Assembly: GCA_964503885.1 (NCBI GenBank)
Contig: CAZDCD010000016.1
Location: 34,477-98,476, forward strand
DNA: 64,000 nt
Source of the DNA: CAZDCD01 sp964503885
GTDB lineage: Bacteria > Bacteroidota > Bacteroidia > Bacteroidales > UBA10428
Reading direction: 5' to 3'
The notes under the pieces were generated by a model. The model was not told the DNA's origin and did not search any database. It saw nothing but the letters and a program-made list of their open reading frames with translations. The number at the start of each line of letters is the position of its first letter. The first letter of the stretch is position 1. The translations under genes and the position numbers were made by a program. Below, one piece after another: positions 54,980 to 63,665 of this stretch.

Positions 54980-55744
54980 ACAAAAAATGGCCGCCGCAGT
55001 GGCTACGTTGAGTGAGTCAGCCGCATCCTGCTGGCGGTTGAACGATGGAATAACCAGTTTTTGAGTGATGTATGGCCAGATCTTCTTACGGATACCCCTG
55101 GATTCGTTTCCCAGGATCAGTATCCCCGAAGTGGTTAGTTCACTTGTATATACATTCGAACCTTCTGTAAATGTGCCATAAATCTCCGTTTTTTTCTCCG
55201 ACGCGTCGCGGATAAATTCAAAAAGTTCAGTATACCAGACATTTACCCTGAAGATTGACCCCATGGTTGCCTGAAGTACCTTCGGATTGAAACAATCTGC
55301 AGTATCTCCGGAACAAACGATATGCCGAATACCAAACCAGTCACACAGCCTGATCATAGTTCCAAAATTTCCCGGATCTTGTATTGCGTCAAGCGCAAGT
55401 ACCAGCTGATCCTTAATATCTGCAGGATTGATATGGCTTTCGGGCATTCTCAGCACGGCCAGTACTTCCTGCGGAGTCTTGAACGAACTTATCTTTTGAA
55501 TTTCTCCCGCTGATACGGGTGTTATTTTCAATCCCTTGCCTGAAACCAGCTTTTTGTTATCAGCCAGCCATCTCTCTGTTGCAAAGATCTCTTCGGTAAG
55601 GGTGTGTTTTGATTCGATGAGTTCCGTGATAATCTTGTTTCCCTCTGCCACAAACATACAGTGTATGAGCCTGTATTTTTTTTCTTTCAGGGACCTGATG
55701 AACGATATCTTGTTTTTGCTCAACACTTTTTTCCGGATTTGCAT
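54947..55744 (-). CDS. RNA methyltransferase, SpoU/TrmH (SPOUT) family
   Basis: A 265-aa 2'-O-ribose methyltransferase of the SPOUT class. The N-terminal substrate-binding part (KNKISFIRSLKEKKYR and FVAEGNKIITELIES) is followed by the knotted catalytic domain with motif 1 ALDAIQDPGNFGTMIRLCDWFG, motif 2 ILILGNESRGI and motif 3 IPSFNRQQDAADSLNVATA. It probably modifies rRNA or tRNA, most like RlmB; the exact site is unknown. The frame is open to 55789, but ATG 55744 (MQIRKKVLSKNKI) removes an unlikely hydrophobic leader. It converges on the FAD dehydrogenase gene. Confidence 0.9.
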   Translation of the reverse strand: MQIRKKVLSKNKISFIRSLKEKKYRLIHCMFVAEGNKIITELIESKHTLTEEIFATERWLADNKKLVSGKGLKITPVSAGEIQKISSFKTPQEVLAVLRMPESHINPADIKDQLVLALDAIQDPGNFGTMIRLCDWFGIRHIVCSGDTADCFNPKVLQATMGSIFRVNVWYTELFEFIRDASEKKTEIYGTFTEGSNVYTSELTTSGILILGNESRGIRKKIWPYITQKLVIPSFNRQQDAADSLNVATAAAIFCSEFRRRAAEV

Positions 55745-55842
55745 GTAAAATAAATAATAAATTAGGATAACATGTGTGTTCAGGCACATATTTTATTCAT
55801 GAGCAGGTGATAATAATATCTTACCAATCTGGATAAAACAAT

Positions 55843-55850
55843 TATATTTG
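55843..55850 (+). promoter_or_regulatory. -7 promoter element for tamL
   Basis: TATATTTG matches the -7 consensus exactly and lies 37 bases before the ATG at 55888. No TTTG -33 element is seen at the right spacing. Confidence 0.45.
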
Positions 55851-55887
55851 TCCGAAGAATAAATTAGCGCTTTACTTGTTGAACAGG

Positions 55888-58209
55888 ATGCTTAAAATAT
55901 TGGCCGGGTTATTGATTCGGTGCGGTTTCTGGCTGGCTATTCTCACTCTGATATCATGTTCCGCGGCCAAATATGTTCCGGAAAACCAGTACCTGCTCAA
56001 CAAGAATAAGGTCGATATTAAGGATAAGGAGGTTGACAAATCCGATCTTGAAAAATACCTTATTCAAAAACCAAATAAAAAATGGATATTCGGTCTGCGG
56101 GTGAACCTTTTCTTGTATAATTTATCGAACATTAAGAAAAACAACTGGTTTCAGCGATGGCTGAGAAAAATAGGTGAAGAACCCGTAATCTACGATCCCT
56201 ACCAGACACAGCAAACACTGGAACAATTCAAGAAATACCTCGAAAATAAAGGCTATTATTTTGCCGTTGTGAAGGATTCGGTGGTCATTCATGATCACGA
56301 AGCCAAGGTGATGTATGCGGTTACTCCTCATGATCCTTACAGGGTAAGGAATATCACGTATCTTTTTGAAGATACAGGTCTTGTTTCCACAATCATGAAC
56401 GATACTGCCAATTCATTGATCACCAAAGGGATGTTGTTCGACAAAGAAATTCTTCAGAAAGAGAGGATCAGGCTGGAGGAATTGCTGAAGGAGAACGGCT
56501 ATTTCTATTTTTCGAAAGAATATATCTATTTCGATGCCAAAGTCATAAAAGGGACCAAGCTGGTGGATTTAACCATGGGCATTAAGGAATTTATTGAAGG
56601 CGATCTTGATTACAGGACAAAGATCAGACATCATCCGAGGTTTCGTATCAACAAAGTTTCTGTTTTTCCCAATTACAGTATTTATGAGCAGAGTAATTCT
56701 GCAGCCGACAGTGCTGTACGTGATACACTTATCTATGATCACCTGACTTTTATTTATGACAATGAATTGCGGATCAAGCCGTCAATTATATCGAATTATA
56801 ATTATTTATCTCCGGGAGCTATTTACAATATAAAAAACGTTGACCGCACATACAGAAATATGACTTCACTCGGATTGTACAAGTTTGTGAACATCCAGTT
56901 CTCGGAGCCCAAAGATACGGGTAAAAATTCCTCAGGATTTTATCCGTTGGATGTTGGCATTGAACTAACGCGAAATGATATCCAATCCTACCAAGTTGAG
57001 CCCCTTATTACCAATTCATCGGGCGATCTGGGTGCTAAAAGCAATCTGCTCTATCAGAACCTGAACCTGTTCAGGGGAGCTGAAATCTTCAATTTAAAAC
57101 TTACCGGTGCATTTGAAGTCCTGAAAGACTCTTTTTATACATTTACACTGGAATACGGCGCGGAAACAAAACTGGAGATTCCCCGTTTCTGGCTACCCTT
57201 TAAATCGCAGCAGTTTGTTAAAAAATTCAGTCCTAAAACATTGTTGTCTATTGCGATCAACCACCGCACTGACAAAAGGTATGTAAGAACATATGCCAAT
57301 GCATCATTCGGTTACACCTGGAAAGGGAACAGTTTTCTGCGGCATTCGGTGTATCCGTTTGAGCTCAATTTTGTGCAGGTTAACGAAGACCGCTCAAGAG
57401 CGTTTCTCGACAGCATCAGGGGAACTCCCCTTGAGTACAGCTTTACTGATCATCTGGTAGGGGTGTCGAGGTATACATTCGAATACAATAACCAGGAGAT
57501 CGGGATATTGAAAGACTTCATATTCCTGAGGATGAATTTTGAAGTCGCTGGAAACTCATTATATTTCTACAGCAAGGTTTTCAACCAGGTACCGGTTGAC
57601 GGCAATTACCGCATATTCAATTCTCCGTATGCACAGTACTTAAGGTCCGACGGTGATTTCAGGTTCTACAGGAATTTTGATACTAAAAATACATTGGTCT
57701 ACAGGGTTTTTCTTGGTGTAGGTTATCCATACGGCAATTCATCCGCCATGCCTTATGAAAAGAAGTTTTTTGCCGGGGGTCCGAACAGCATCAGGGCGTG
57801 GAATGCCTATACGATAGGTCCGGGAACATACAAGGACACCACCAACACAAAATACTCGAAATATAAAAATATCGGGGATATCAAGCTTGAACTCAACCTC
57901 GAATACAGGTTTAAGATGTTCTGGAAACTTGAGGGCGCATTATTCCTGGATGCTGGCAATATCTGGGACATCAACAAGGAAACTAACATTCCCGAAGGCA
58001 TATTCAAATGGGATAAGTTTTATAAGGAACTTGCCGTGGGGACGGGTTTCGGGACCAGACTTGACTTTTCGTTCTTTTTGCTGAGGGTAGATTTCGGAAT
58101 GAAGCTGAACGACCCCGGTGCATATAACATGAAAAGCTGGATACCGTTTAACAGGAAATTAACCCTCGAAGATTTCAGCATTCAGTTCGGTATCGGGTAT
58201 CCGTTCTGA
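55888..58209 (+). CDS. tamL: TamL-type lipoprotein Omp85 (BamA/TamA family)
   Basis: A 773-aa outer-membrane protein of the BamA/TamA family with a lipoprotein signal (lipobox LIS-Cys24), as is characteristic of the TamL form in Bacteroidota. After SAAKYVPENQYLLNKNKV come POTRA-like domains (about 35-330: IYDPYQTQQTLEQFKKYLENKGYYFA, SITKGM-like segments), and the C-terminal barrel (about 400-773) carries FAGGPNSIRAWNAYTIGPG, the conserved RGF/RAW loop 6 motif, and ends FSIQFGIGYPF with terminal Phe. TamL likely inserts or moves outer-membrane proteins together with an inner TamB. A TTG at 55876 would add four residues; the ATG is preferred. Confidence 0.9.
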   Translation: MLKILAGLLIRCGFWLAILTLISCSAAKYVPENQYLLNKNKVDIKDKEVDKSDLEKYLIQKPNKKWIFGLRVNLFLYNLSNIKKNNWFQRWLRKIGEEPVIYDPYQTQQTLEQFKKYLENKGYYFAVVKDSVVIHDHEAKVMYAVTPHDPYRVRNITYLFEDTGLVSTIMNDTANSLITKGMLFDKEILQKERIRLEELLKENGYFYFSKEYIYFDAKVIKGTKLVDLTMGIKEFIEGDLDYRTKIRHHPRFRINKVSVFPNYSIYEQSNSAADSAVRDTLIYDHLTFIYDNELRIKPSIISNYNYLSPGAIYNIKNVDRTYRNMTSLGLYKFVNIQFSEPKDTGKNSSGFYPLDVGIELTRNDIQSYQVEPLITNSSGDLGAKSNLLYQNLNLFRGAEIFNLKLTGAFEVLKDSFYTFTLEYGAETKLEIPRFWLPFKSQQFVKKFSPKTLLSIAINHRTDKRYVRTYANASFGYTWKGNSFLRHSVYPFELNFVQVNEDRSRAFLDSIRGTPLEYSFTDHLVGVSRYTFEYNNQEIGILKDFIFLRMNFEVAGNSLYFYSKVFNQVPVDGNYRIFNSPYAQYLRSDGDFRFYRNFDTKNTLVYRVFLGVGYPYGNSSAMPYEKKFFAGGPNSIRAWNAYTIGPGTYKDTTNTKYSKYKNIGDIKLELNLEYRFKMFWKLEGALFLDAGNIWDINKETNIPEGIFKWDKFYKELAVGTGFGTRLDFSFFLLRVDFGMKLNDPGAYNMKSWIPFNRKLTLEDFSIQFGIGYPF

Positions 58210-58222
58210 TCTAAAGTTCACG

Positions 58223-58264
58223 GTTGGCAAAGAGCAGTTGGCAGAGAGTAGTTGGCTAAAGGAT
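58223..58264. repeat. three tandem 14-nt GTTGGC repeats upstream of the aldolase gene
   Basis: GTTGGCAAAGAGCA (58223-58236), GTTGGCAGAGAGTA (58237-58250) and GTTGGCTAAAGGAT (58251-58264) form a regular array with a 14-base period. A fourth GTTGGCAAAAG lies at 58337. After it come AACACGAAACC units at 58356 and 58369. Such degenerate short repeats are common in Bacteroidota spacers, and here they fill the 297-base gap between tamL and fba. Confidence 0.6.
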
Positions 58265-58425
58265 TGTATAAACACAAAAACCTAATGGAGAAAGCGTCAG
58301 TGACAGCAGTAGTAGCAGTATTAATTCCAAAAGGCAGTTGGCAAAAGTAAACTTAACACGAAACCTTAAACACGAAACCCAATACGCAATCCTGACAATT
58401 TGATATTTTTGGCGGAAGACAAACA

Positions 58426-58454
58426 TTGCATTGTCACAGTTTTTTATATTTTTG
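58426..58454 (+). promoter_or_regulatory. promoter for class II aldolase
   Basis: TTG at 58426-58428, an 18-base spacer and TATTTTTG at 58447-58454, which fits TAnnTTTG. The ATG of fba follows 53 bases later. A second TATTTTTG lies at 58404-58411 and could be an additional weak start. Confidence 0.5.
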
Positions 58455-58506
58455 CGAGACAATTAAAAGAATACAATCAGTGTATTAAACAATAAATTCA
58501 TATAAA

Positions 58507-59580
58507 ATGGGAGTACTCGACAAAATTAAACCGGGCGTTGTTACCGGAAACGACCTTAAAGAGCTGCTGAAAACAGCCAAACAGCATCAGTTTGCAATGC
58601 CTGCTGTGAATGTGGTTGGAACAAATTCAGTGAATGCTGTAATGGAAGCCGCCAAAGTAGTGAATTCACCTGTTATGATCCAGTTTTCAAACGGCGGTGC
58701 TATTTTCTGGGCCGGTAAAGGAATATCGAATGAGAATGAAAGAGCAGCAATTACCGGTGCGATTATCGGTGCTAAGCATGTTCACCACCTGGCTGAGTTA
58801 TATGGTGTTGCAGTTGTCCTGCATACCGATCATGCCGCCAAGAAGTTTTTGCCGTGGATTGACGGGCTGCTGGATTACGGAGAAAAGCACTACAAAGAAT
58901 ACGGCAGGCCGCTGTTCAGTTCACACATGTTAGACCTGTCGGAAGAACCGCTCAAAGAAAATATCGGGATATGTAAAAAATACCTGTCGAGGATGAGCAA
59001 AATAGGAATGACCCTTGAAATTGAATTGGGTGTTACCGGAGGAGAAGAAGACGGGGTTGATAATACAGGTCTTGACAATAAGCTGCTTTATACTCAGCCC
59101 GAAGATGTGGCTTATGCCTATGAAGAATTGAACAAGGTCAGCGACCAGTTTACTGTCGCCGCTTCTTTTGGTAATGTTCACGGCGTATACAAACCCGGAA
59201 ACGTTAAGCTGACGCCGAAGATTCTGCATAATTCGCAGATATATATTCAGGAAAAATACCATACGGCTGAAAAACCGGTAAATTTTGTTTTCCACGGAGG
59301 TTCCGGATCGAGCCGTGAAGAAATTCGTGAAGCCATAAGCTATGGCGTGATCAAAATGAATATTGATACCGATACACAGTGGGCTTTCTGGGACGGCGTA
59401 AGAAATTATGAAGCGATAAATCACGGATACCTGCAGGGACAGATCGGGAACCCCGAAGGTGAGGATAAACCAAACAAAAAGAAGTATGATCCCAGGGTTT
59501 GGCTTCGTGAAGGTGAAAAATTTACAGTGAACAGGCTTAAAATTGCATTCGAAGACCTGAACTGTCTGAACAGAAATTAA
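58507..59580 (+). CDS. fbaA: class II fructose-bisphosphate aldolase
   Basis: The zinc-dependent aldolase splits fructose-1,6-bisphosphate in glycolysis. The 357-aa protein is close in length and motifs to E. coli FbaA (class IIA): VVLHTDHAAKKF with catalytic Asp108 and zinc ligand His109, EIELGVTGGEEDGVDN, and the phosphate-binding VFHGGSGSSREEI. It is monocistronic, with its own promoter upstream and a strong terminator downstream. Start ATG 58507 puts the conserved GVVTGNDLKELL at residue 10, as in relatives. Confidence 0.97.
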   Translation: MGVLDKIKPGVVTGNDLKELLKTAKQHQFAMPAVNVVGTNSVNAVMEAAKVVNSPVMIQFSNGGAIFWAGKGISNENERAAITGAIIGAKHVHHLAELYGVAVVLHTDHAAKKFLPWIDGLLDYGEKHYKEYGRPLFSSHMLDLSEEPLKENIGICKKYLSRMSKIGMTLEIELGVTGGEEDGVDNTGLDNKLLYTQPEDVAYAYEELNKVSDQFTVAASFGNVHGVYKPGNVKLTPKILHNSQIYIQEKYHTAEKPVNFVFHGGSGSSREEIREAISYGVIKMNIDTDTQWAFWDGVRNYEAINHGYLQGQIGNPEGEDKPNKKKYDPRVWLREGEKFTVNRLKIAFEDLNCLNRN

Positions 59581-59596
59581 ACCTTTTTTATCCGGC

Positions 59597-59634
59597 AAAA
59601 CCCTTATCCCGATTTTGTGATAAGGGTTTTTTTT
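59597..59634 (+). terminator. intrinsic terminator after fbaA
   Basis: AAAACCCTTATC (59597-59608) pairs with GATAAGGGTTTT (59619-59630) around a 10-base loop, and the T tract runs to 59634. It overlaps the upstream extension of the next ORF and so supports a later start for the transporter gene. Confidence 0.88.
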
Positions 59635-59685
59635 ATAATATTGCCTGACTGTAATTTTATTAATGTACTCTTCTTCAAAAAAAGC

Positions 59686-61056
59686 ATGAACAACATTCAA
59701 ACGCCAGGTCGGGGGAGTTTCGGGTCGAAATTTGGAATTATTGCTGCCGCAGCCGGTTCAGCAATTGGTCTCGGGAATATCTGGAGGTTTCCGTATGTGC
59801 TTGGAGAAAACGGTGGCGGAGCATTTTTACTGATTTACATCGGCTTTATACTTGCCATCGGCATTCCGGTGATGGTTTCTGAATTTGCGATCGGCAGGTC
59901 AGCCCGGAGCAATCCATATGGTGCATTCCGAAAGCTGGCACCCGGTAAGCCCTGGTTCATTATCGGAATTCTGGGGATTTTTGCTGCGTTCATGATCCTT
60001 GCATTTTACGGGGCAGTCGGGGGTTGGACTCTCGAATACCTGTATAAATCGGTGCTGGGTGATTTCAGGGGAAAAACCCCTGATGAGATCAATGCCCTGT
60101 TCAGCCAGTTCCGGGGCGATTCTTTCCGCACCGTGCTCTGGCAGGTGGTATTTATGGGCTTAACATTTCTGATTGTAATGGCAGGAATAGAAAAGGGAAT
60201 TGAAAAATACAATAAAATACTGATGCCCTTATTATTACTCATCCTCATCACCATAGCCATCAGGTCGGTTACATTGCCGGGAGCAAAGAACGGACTGGTT
60301 TTCCTGTTTAAGCCCGACTTTACCAAATTGAATGCCGGTGTGATTTTTGCGGCACTGGGTCAGGCCTTTTTCTCGCTCAGTATCGGTATGGGAGCGCTCA
60401 TTACCTATGGCTCATATATCAATAAGAACGATAATCTCGGAAATTCAGCCTTTATTGTATCACTTTCAGATACTTTTATAGCAGTGCTGGCGGGAATAGC
60501 TATTTTTCCCGCGGTATTTGCTTTCGGACTTAAACCTCAGGCAGGTACCGGACTGGTTTTTCAGGCATTGCCGAATATTTTCCAGCAAATGCACGGAGGG
60601 TATTATATTTCAATCTTGTTTTTCATATTGCTCACAGTGGCTGCCCTCACCTCTGCAATATCGTTGCTCGAAGTTGTGGTGGCAACTTTTGTTGAAGAAC
60701 TTAACCTGTCACGACACAAAGCCTCAATGATCGCAGCAGTATTGATAACCCTTCTCGGTATACCTTGTGCTTTATCCTGGGGTGTCATGTCCGGTATTAC
60801 AATCGGGGAACATAATTTTTTTGATATCCTGGAGCTTGTATCTACAAAATTCATTCTGCCTATCGGCGGATTCTTTATCGTACTATTCATTGCCTGGTTT
60901 CATGGCAGGACCAACGTTTTCAATGAAATATCGAGTAGCGGCAGCCAGAAAGCCCTGCTTTTTAATACCTACTTTTTTCTGGTGAGGTATATTGTGCCCA
61001 TCGCAATAACAATGGTATTTCTGAATGAAATGGGAATCCTAAAAGTCGCCGATTGA
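59686..61056 (+). CDS. sodium-dependent transporter, NSS family
   Basis: A roughly 456-aa member of the neurotransmitter:sodium symporter family with the LeuT fold and eleven to twelve helices. Helix 1 has the Na+ and substrate signature AGSAIGLGNIWRFPYVLGENGG, helix 6 GQAFFSLSIGMGALITYGSY, and helix 8 ALTSAISLLEVVVATF. Bacterial members usually carry amino acids (for example, tryptophan or tyrosine), but the substrate is not clear. The frame is open to 59617, but that stretch lies in the fbaA terminator and does not resemble the family; ATG 59686 (MNNIQTPGRGSFGSKFG) does. The next gene overlaps its stop by 4 bases. Confidence 0.92.
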   Translation: MNNIQTPGRGSFGSKFGIIAAAAGSAIGLGNIWRFPYVLGENGGGAFLLIYIGFILAIGIPVMVSEFAIGRSARSNPYGAFRKLAPGKPWFIIGILGIFAAFMILAFYGAVGGWTLEYLYKSVLGDFRGKTPDEINALFSQFRGDSFRTVLWQVVFMGLTFLIVMAGIEKGIEKYNKILMPLLLLILITIAIRSVTLPGAKNGLVFLFKPDFTKLNAGVIFAALGQAFFSLSIGMGALITYGSYINKNDNLGNSAFIVSLSDTFIAVLAGIAIFPAVFAFGLKPQAGTGLVFQALPNIFQQMHGGYYISILFFILLTVAALTSAISLLEVVVATFVEELNLSRHKASMIAAVLITLLGIPCALSWGVMSGITIGEHNFFDILELVSTKFILPIGGFFIVLFIAWFHGRTNVFNEISSSGSQKALLFNTYFFLVRYIVPIAITMVFLNEMGILKVAD

Positions 61057-61937
61057 AACAGGAACTGAAAGATTACTTTACCTTCTCACGCTCAGAGCGG
61101 AGAGGTACGGTGCTGATTGCCTCGTTGATCTGCCTGGTTCTTGTCATCAGGTTTATCTATCCTGTTTTCATAAGGCATGACCGGTTTCCGGTCAATACTT
61201 TCGAAAAGGAAATTGCAGCATGGAAAAGATCGGCTCCGGATGCTGAAAAGCCGCCGGAAACCGGATTTTCATCCGGCAAAGCAAATCTGCGTTTGTTTGT
61301 GTTTGATCCGAATACAATCTCTGAAGACGAACTGGAAATGCTCGGGATTCAAAAGAACATCCGTAAGGCGTGGATCGGATTTCGCAAATCGGGATATCTC
61401 TTCAGAAAAGACAGCGACCTGCTTAAGGTATATGGTATGAACGGAGAAATCTTTGCAGCGTTAAAGCCATTCATTAGAATTACGGAAGCCGAAACCACCG
61501 TTGGAATACATCCCGCAAACCTATTCCAAAGCATCGAGATCAACACAGCAACAAAACAACAACTGGAGGGCATCAGAGGTATCGGACCTGTTTTATCGGA
61601 TAGGGTCATCCGATACAGGAGATTGCTTGGCGGGTTTTACGGTGTTTTTCAGCTGAATGAGGTATATGGCCTGTCAGACAGCCTGTTCAGTGAGATCGAA
61701 AACCGGTTTTCCTGTGATACTATGGTTATCCGTAAGATCAATCTGAACACGGCAGGAGTCCGTTCCCTTTCCAATCATCCCTACCTTACATCTTATGATG
61801 CACGCGCAATTGCAGATTACCGAAAAAAAACGGGCCGTATTCTTGAAATTAAAGAGTTGAAAAACAATAAGATAATTCCTGATTCTACCTATCGAAAGAT
61901 TTTCATGTATTTAACAATTTCTTCGGATGAAAAGTGA
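61053..61937 (+). CDS. helix-hairpin-helix (ComEA-like) membrane protein
   Basis: A 294-aa protein with one N-terminal membrane helix (about 21-40, VLIASLICLVLVIRFIYPVF) and three helix-hairpin-helix units: about 87-147 (FDPNTISEDELEMLGI), about 168-225 (IEINTATKQQLEGIRGIGPV) and about 230-292 (INLNTAGVRSLSNHP). HhH units of this sort bind DNA without sequence preference and occur in ComEA-like competence proteins; here the protein would face the periplasm. The start is TTG 61053, overlapping the transporter stop (TTGA); the next in-frame Met is only at residue 130. It is thus translationally coupled to the transporter. Confidence 0.85.
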   Translation: MKQELKDYFTFSRSERRGTVLIASLICLVLVIRFIYPVFIRHDRFPVNTFEKEIAAWKRSAPDAEKPPETGFSSGKANLRLFVFDPNTISEDELEMLGIQKNIRKAWIGFRKSGYLFRKDSDLLKVYGMNGEIFAALKPFIRITEAETTVGIHPANLFQSIEINTATKQQLEGIRGIGPVLSDRVIRYRRLLGGFYGVFQLNEVYGLSDSLFSEIENRFSCDTMVIRKINLNTAGVRSLSNHPYLTSYDARAIADYRKKTGRILEIKELKNNKIIPDSTYRKIFMYLTISSDEK

Positions 61938-62072
61938 TTTGAAGTTTTTAAATGATGTAATTTTTGGGTATATTTAACGATGAAATAAATGAAACAAATC
62001 ATTGGCCGGAATCCGATTGAAACTTTTGGAAATCACTTATTGTAAATCATTTAGAGAATAATTTTAAAAAAT

Positions 62073-62103
62073 TTTGTTTATTGCATGCAAAGAATTAACT
62101 TTG
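62073..62103 (+). promoter_or_regulatory. consensus promoter for rpsU
   Basis: TTTG (62073-62076), a 19-base spacer and TAACTTTG (62096-62103) match the Bacteroidota vegetative consensus at every defined base. The rpsU ATG follows 22 bases later. Confidence 0.85.
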
Positions 62104-62125
62104 CGGCTCATTAAAATAGCACAAT

Positions 62126-62317
62126 ATGATAGTAGTTCCGATTAAAGAAGGCGAAAACATTGAAAGAGCGTTAAAGAAATTTAAACGCAAATTTGAGAAA
62201 ACCGGAGTTATTAAGGAACTGCGGTCGAGGCAGGCTTACAGGAAACCTTCTGAAGAGAGACGAGATACGGTGAAAAAAGCTGTTTACATTCAGAAGTTGC
62301 AGCAGATAGAAGAATAA
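62126..62317 (+). CDS. rpsU: 30S ribosomal protein S21 (bS21)
   Basis: A 63-aa basic protein with the S21 pattern: IVVPIKEGENIERALKKFKRKFEKTG, then LRSRQAYRKPSEERR. S21 lies near the anti-Shine-Dalgarno end of 16S rRNA on the small subunit; in Bacteroidota it is part of the structure that hides the anti-SD sequence. It has its own strong promoter and is followed by xer (71 bases) and hpf, a conserved gene order in the phylum. Confidence 0.97.
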   Translation: MIVVPIKEGENIERALKKFKRKFEKTGVIKELRSRQAYRKPSEERRDTVKKAVYIQKLQQIEE

Positions 62318-62388
62318 CATTTATGCTTTAAAGGGATAATCCAAAAAGAGGTCATACGATTCCGGCCCTGAGATTCATTCCCTCAAGT

Positions 62389-63276
62389 ATGAAGCACAAA
62401 GAGAATTTCCTAAGGTATTTAAAAAATCAGAAAAGGTACTCTTCACATACCATCCGGTCGTATTCCGACGATCTCGACCAGTTTTATACATTCCTGACCA
62501 TTTCCTCCGATGAGGATGCCTGTGTTGAAGGCATCAGCCATAAAGATATTCGCGACTGGGTTGTCCGGCTTATGGAAAAAGATTTCTCTCCTCGTTCGGT
62601 AAACAGGAAAATTTCTACCCTCAAATCATTTTTCAGGTATCTTCAGAAAAACGGCTTTATAGCTGATAATCCGGCCAGGAGGATCACCTCACTCAGACAG
62701 GGCAAAACATTGCCATCATTCGTGGGGGAGGAACAGATGGATACATTGCTTGAAAAGGTGGAATTCGGCGATGATTTCAGTGGAATCAGAAATCGCCTTA
62801 TCATAGATATATTATACCTTACAGGCATGCGGTTGAGTGAACTCATCAATCTCAAAATTGTTAATATCAATAGCAGGGACCAACATGTTAAAGTGCTTGG
62901 CAAACGAAATAAAGAGCGTATTATCCCGATTACCAATACCCTTGTTGCCAGAATTGAAGAATATATGGGTCATCGCAGGAACATTGAAGATCAAAAAAAT
63001 GAATTTCTCTTAATTACAGGGAATGGTAAAAAACTATATCCGAAACTGGTTTACAGGGTGGTGAACAATTACCTCAGGTTGGTTACCACCATTGAGAAGA
63101 AAAGTCCGCATATTCTCAGGCATACGTTTGCAACACATATGCTCAATGCCGGTGCGGATCTCAATGCAATAAAAGAAATACTGGGACACAGCAACCTTTC
63201 CGCTACCCAGGTATATACACACAATACGTTTGAGAAACTTAGAGGTATTTACAAACAAGCCCATCCCAGGGCATAA
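62389..63276 (+). CDS. tyrosine recombinase XerC/XerD family
   Basis: A 295-aa recombinase with the full catalytic set: Arg148 (TGMRLSEL), Lys172 (GKRNKER), His241 and Arg244 (SPHILRHTFATHML), His267 (LGHSNLSATQVY) and nucleophile Tyr276. The N-terminal SAM-like DNA-binding domain spans 1-100. Length and its place between rpsU and hpf argue that it is the cellular XerC/D-type protein that resolves chromosome dimers at dif, not an integrase of a mobile element. XerC and XerD are hard to tell apart from sequence alone. Confidence 0.93.
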   Translation: MKHKENFLRYLKNQKRYSSHTIRSYSDDLDQFYTFLTISSDEDACVEGISHKDIRDWVVRLMEKDFSPRSVNRKISTLKSFFRYLQKNGFIADNPARRITSLRQGKTLPSFVGEEQMDTLLEKVEFGDDFSGIRNRLIIDILYLTGMRLSELINLKIVNINSRDQHVKVLGKRNKERIIPITNTLVARIEEYMGHRRNIEDQKNEFLLITGNGKKLYPKLVYRVVNNYLRLVTTIEKKSPHILRHTFATHMLNAGADLNAIKEILGHSNLSATQVYTHNTFEKLRGIYKQAHPRA

Positions 63277-63294
63277 TTAATGGAGGATTGACTT

Positions 63295-63594
63295 ATGAAC
63301 ATTAAAATCAATTCAGTGAAGTTTGCTGCTGATCAGAAACTCGAAAAGTTTGTGGAAAGCAAGGTTAAGAAATTAATGATGTTTAATGATGACATTATTG
63401 GTGCTGAAGTTTTTCTTAAACTTGAAAATACACAGAATATGCAGAACAAAATCGCTGAGATTAGAGTGGAAATACCTGGAAATGAGTTATTTGCAAAAAA
63501 ACAAAGTAAAACATTCGAAGAATCCACCGACAATGCAATTGATGCGTTAAAAAGACAAATAAAAAGGCACAAAGACAAAATACGAGGGGTCTGA
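63295..63594 (+). CDS. hpf: ribosome hibernation-promoting factor (short form)
   Basis: A 99-aa protein of the HPF/RaiA family (VKFAADQKLEKFVESKVKKLM, EVFLKLENTQNMQNKIAEIRVEIPG, and the basic DALKRQIKRHKDKIRG). It binds the 30S decoding centre when growth stops and promotes inactive ribosome dimers or monomers. It lacks the long C-terminal domain, so it is the short type. It lies 18 bases after the xer stop and probably shares its transcript. The tRNA operon with its own promoter follows. Confidence 0.93.
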   Translation: MNIKINSVKFAADQKLEKFVESKVKKLMMFNDDIIGAEVFLKLENTQNMQNKIAEIRVEIPGNELFAKKQSKTFEESTDNAIDALKRQIKRHKDKIRGV

Positions 63595-63600
63595 ACGCAT

Positions 63601-63629
63601 TCCCAAAAAATAAAAGAAATATTTTGGGA
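63601..63629. repeat. inverted repeat overlapping the -33 element of the tRNA promoter
   Basis: TCCCAAAA (63601-63608) pairs with TTTTGGGA (63622-63629) across 13 bases. The right arm contains the TTTG of the tRNA promoter. It could terminate hpf mRNA weakly or act as an operator. Confidence 0.4.
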
Positions 63630-63653
63630 TATAAATAAATTGTTATACATTTG
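63623..63653 (+). promoter_or_regulatory. consensus promoter for tRNA-Thr/tRNA-Tyr operon
   Basis: TTTG (63623-63626), a 19-base spacer and TACATTTG (63646-63653) match the consensus exactly. Transcription would begin near 63660 and cover tRNA-Thr, tRNA-Tyr and, by phylum synteny, further tRNAs and tuf beyond the window. Confidence 0.85.
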
Positions 63654-63665
63654 CGAACCGAAAAT

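Noticed and set aside
58256..58462. Minus-strand ORF of 68 codons in the tamL-fbaA spacer
   Set aside because: Made of translated short repeats and overlaps the fbaA promoter region; typical repeat-derived false ORF.
58930..59700. Minus-strand ORF of 256 codons
   Set aside because: Antisense to fbaA and its terminator; fbaA is certain and the ORF has no recognisable domain.
62389..63276. Tyrosine recombinase as a sign of an integrated mobile element
   Set aside because: It sits in the conserved rpsU-xer-hpf-tRNA order and has the size of a cellular Xer protein; no att repeats, phage or conjugation genes are near the tRNAs.
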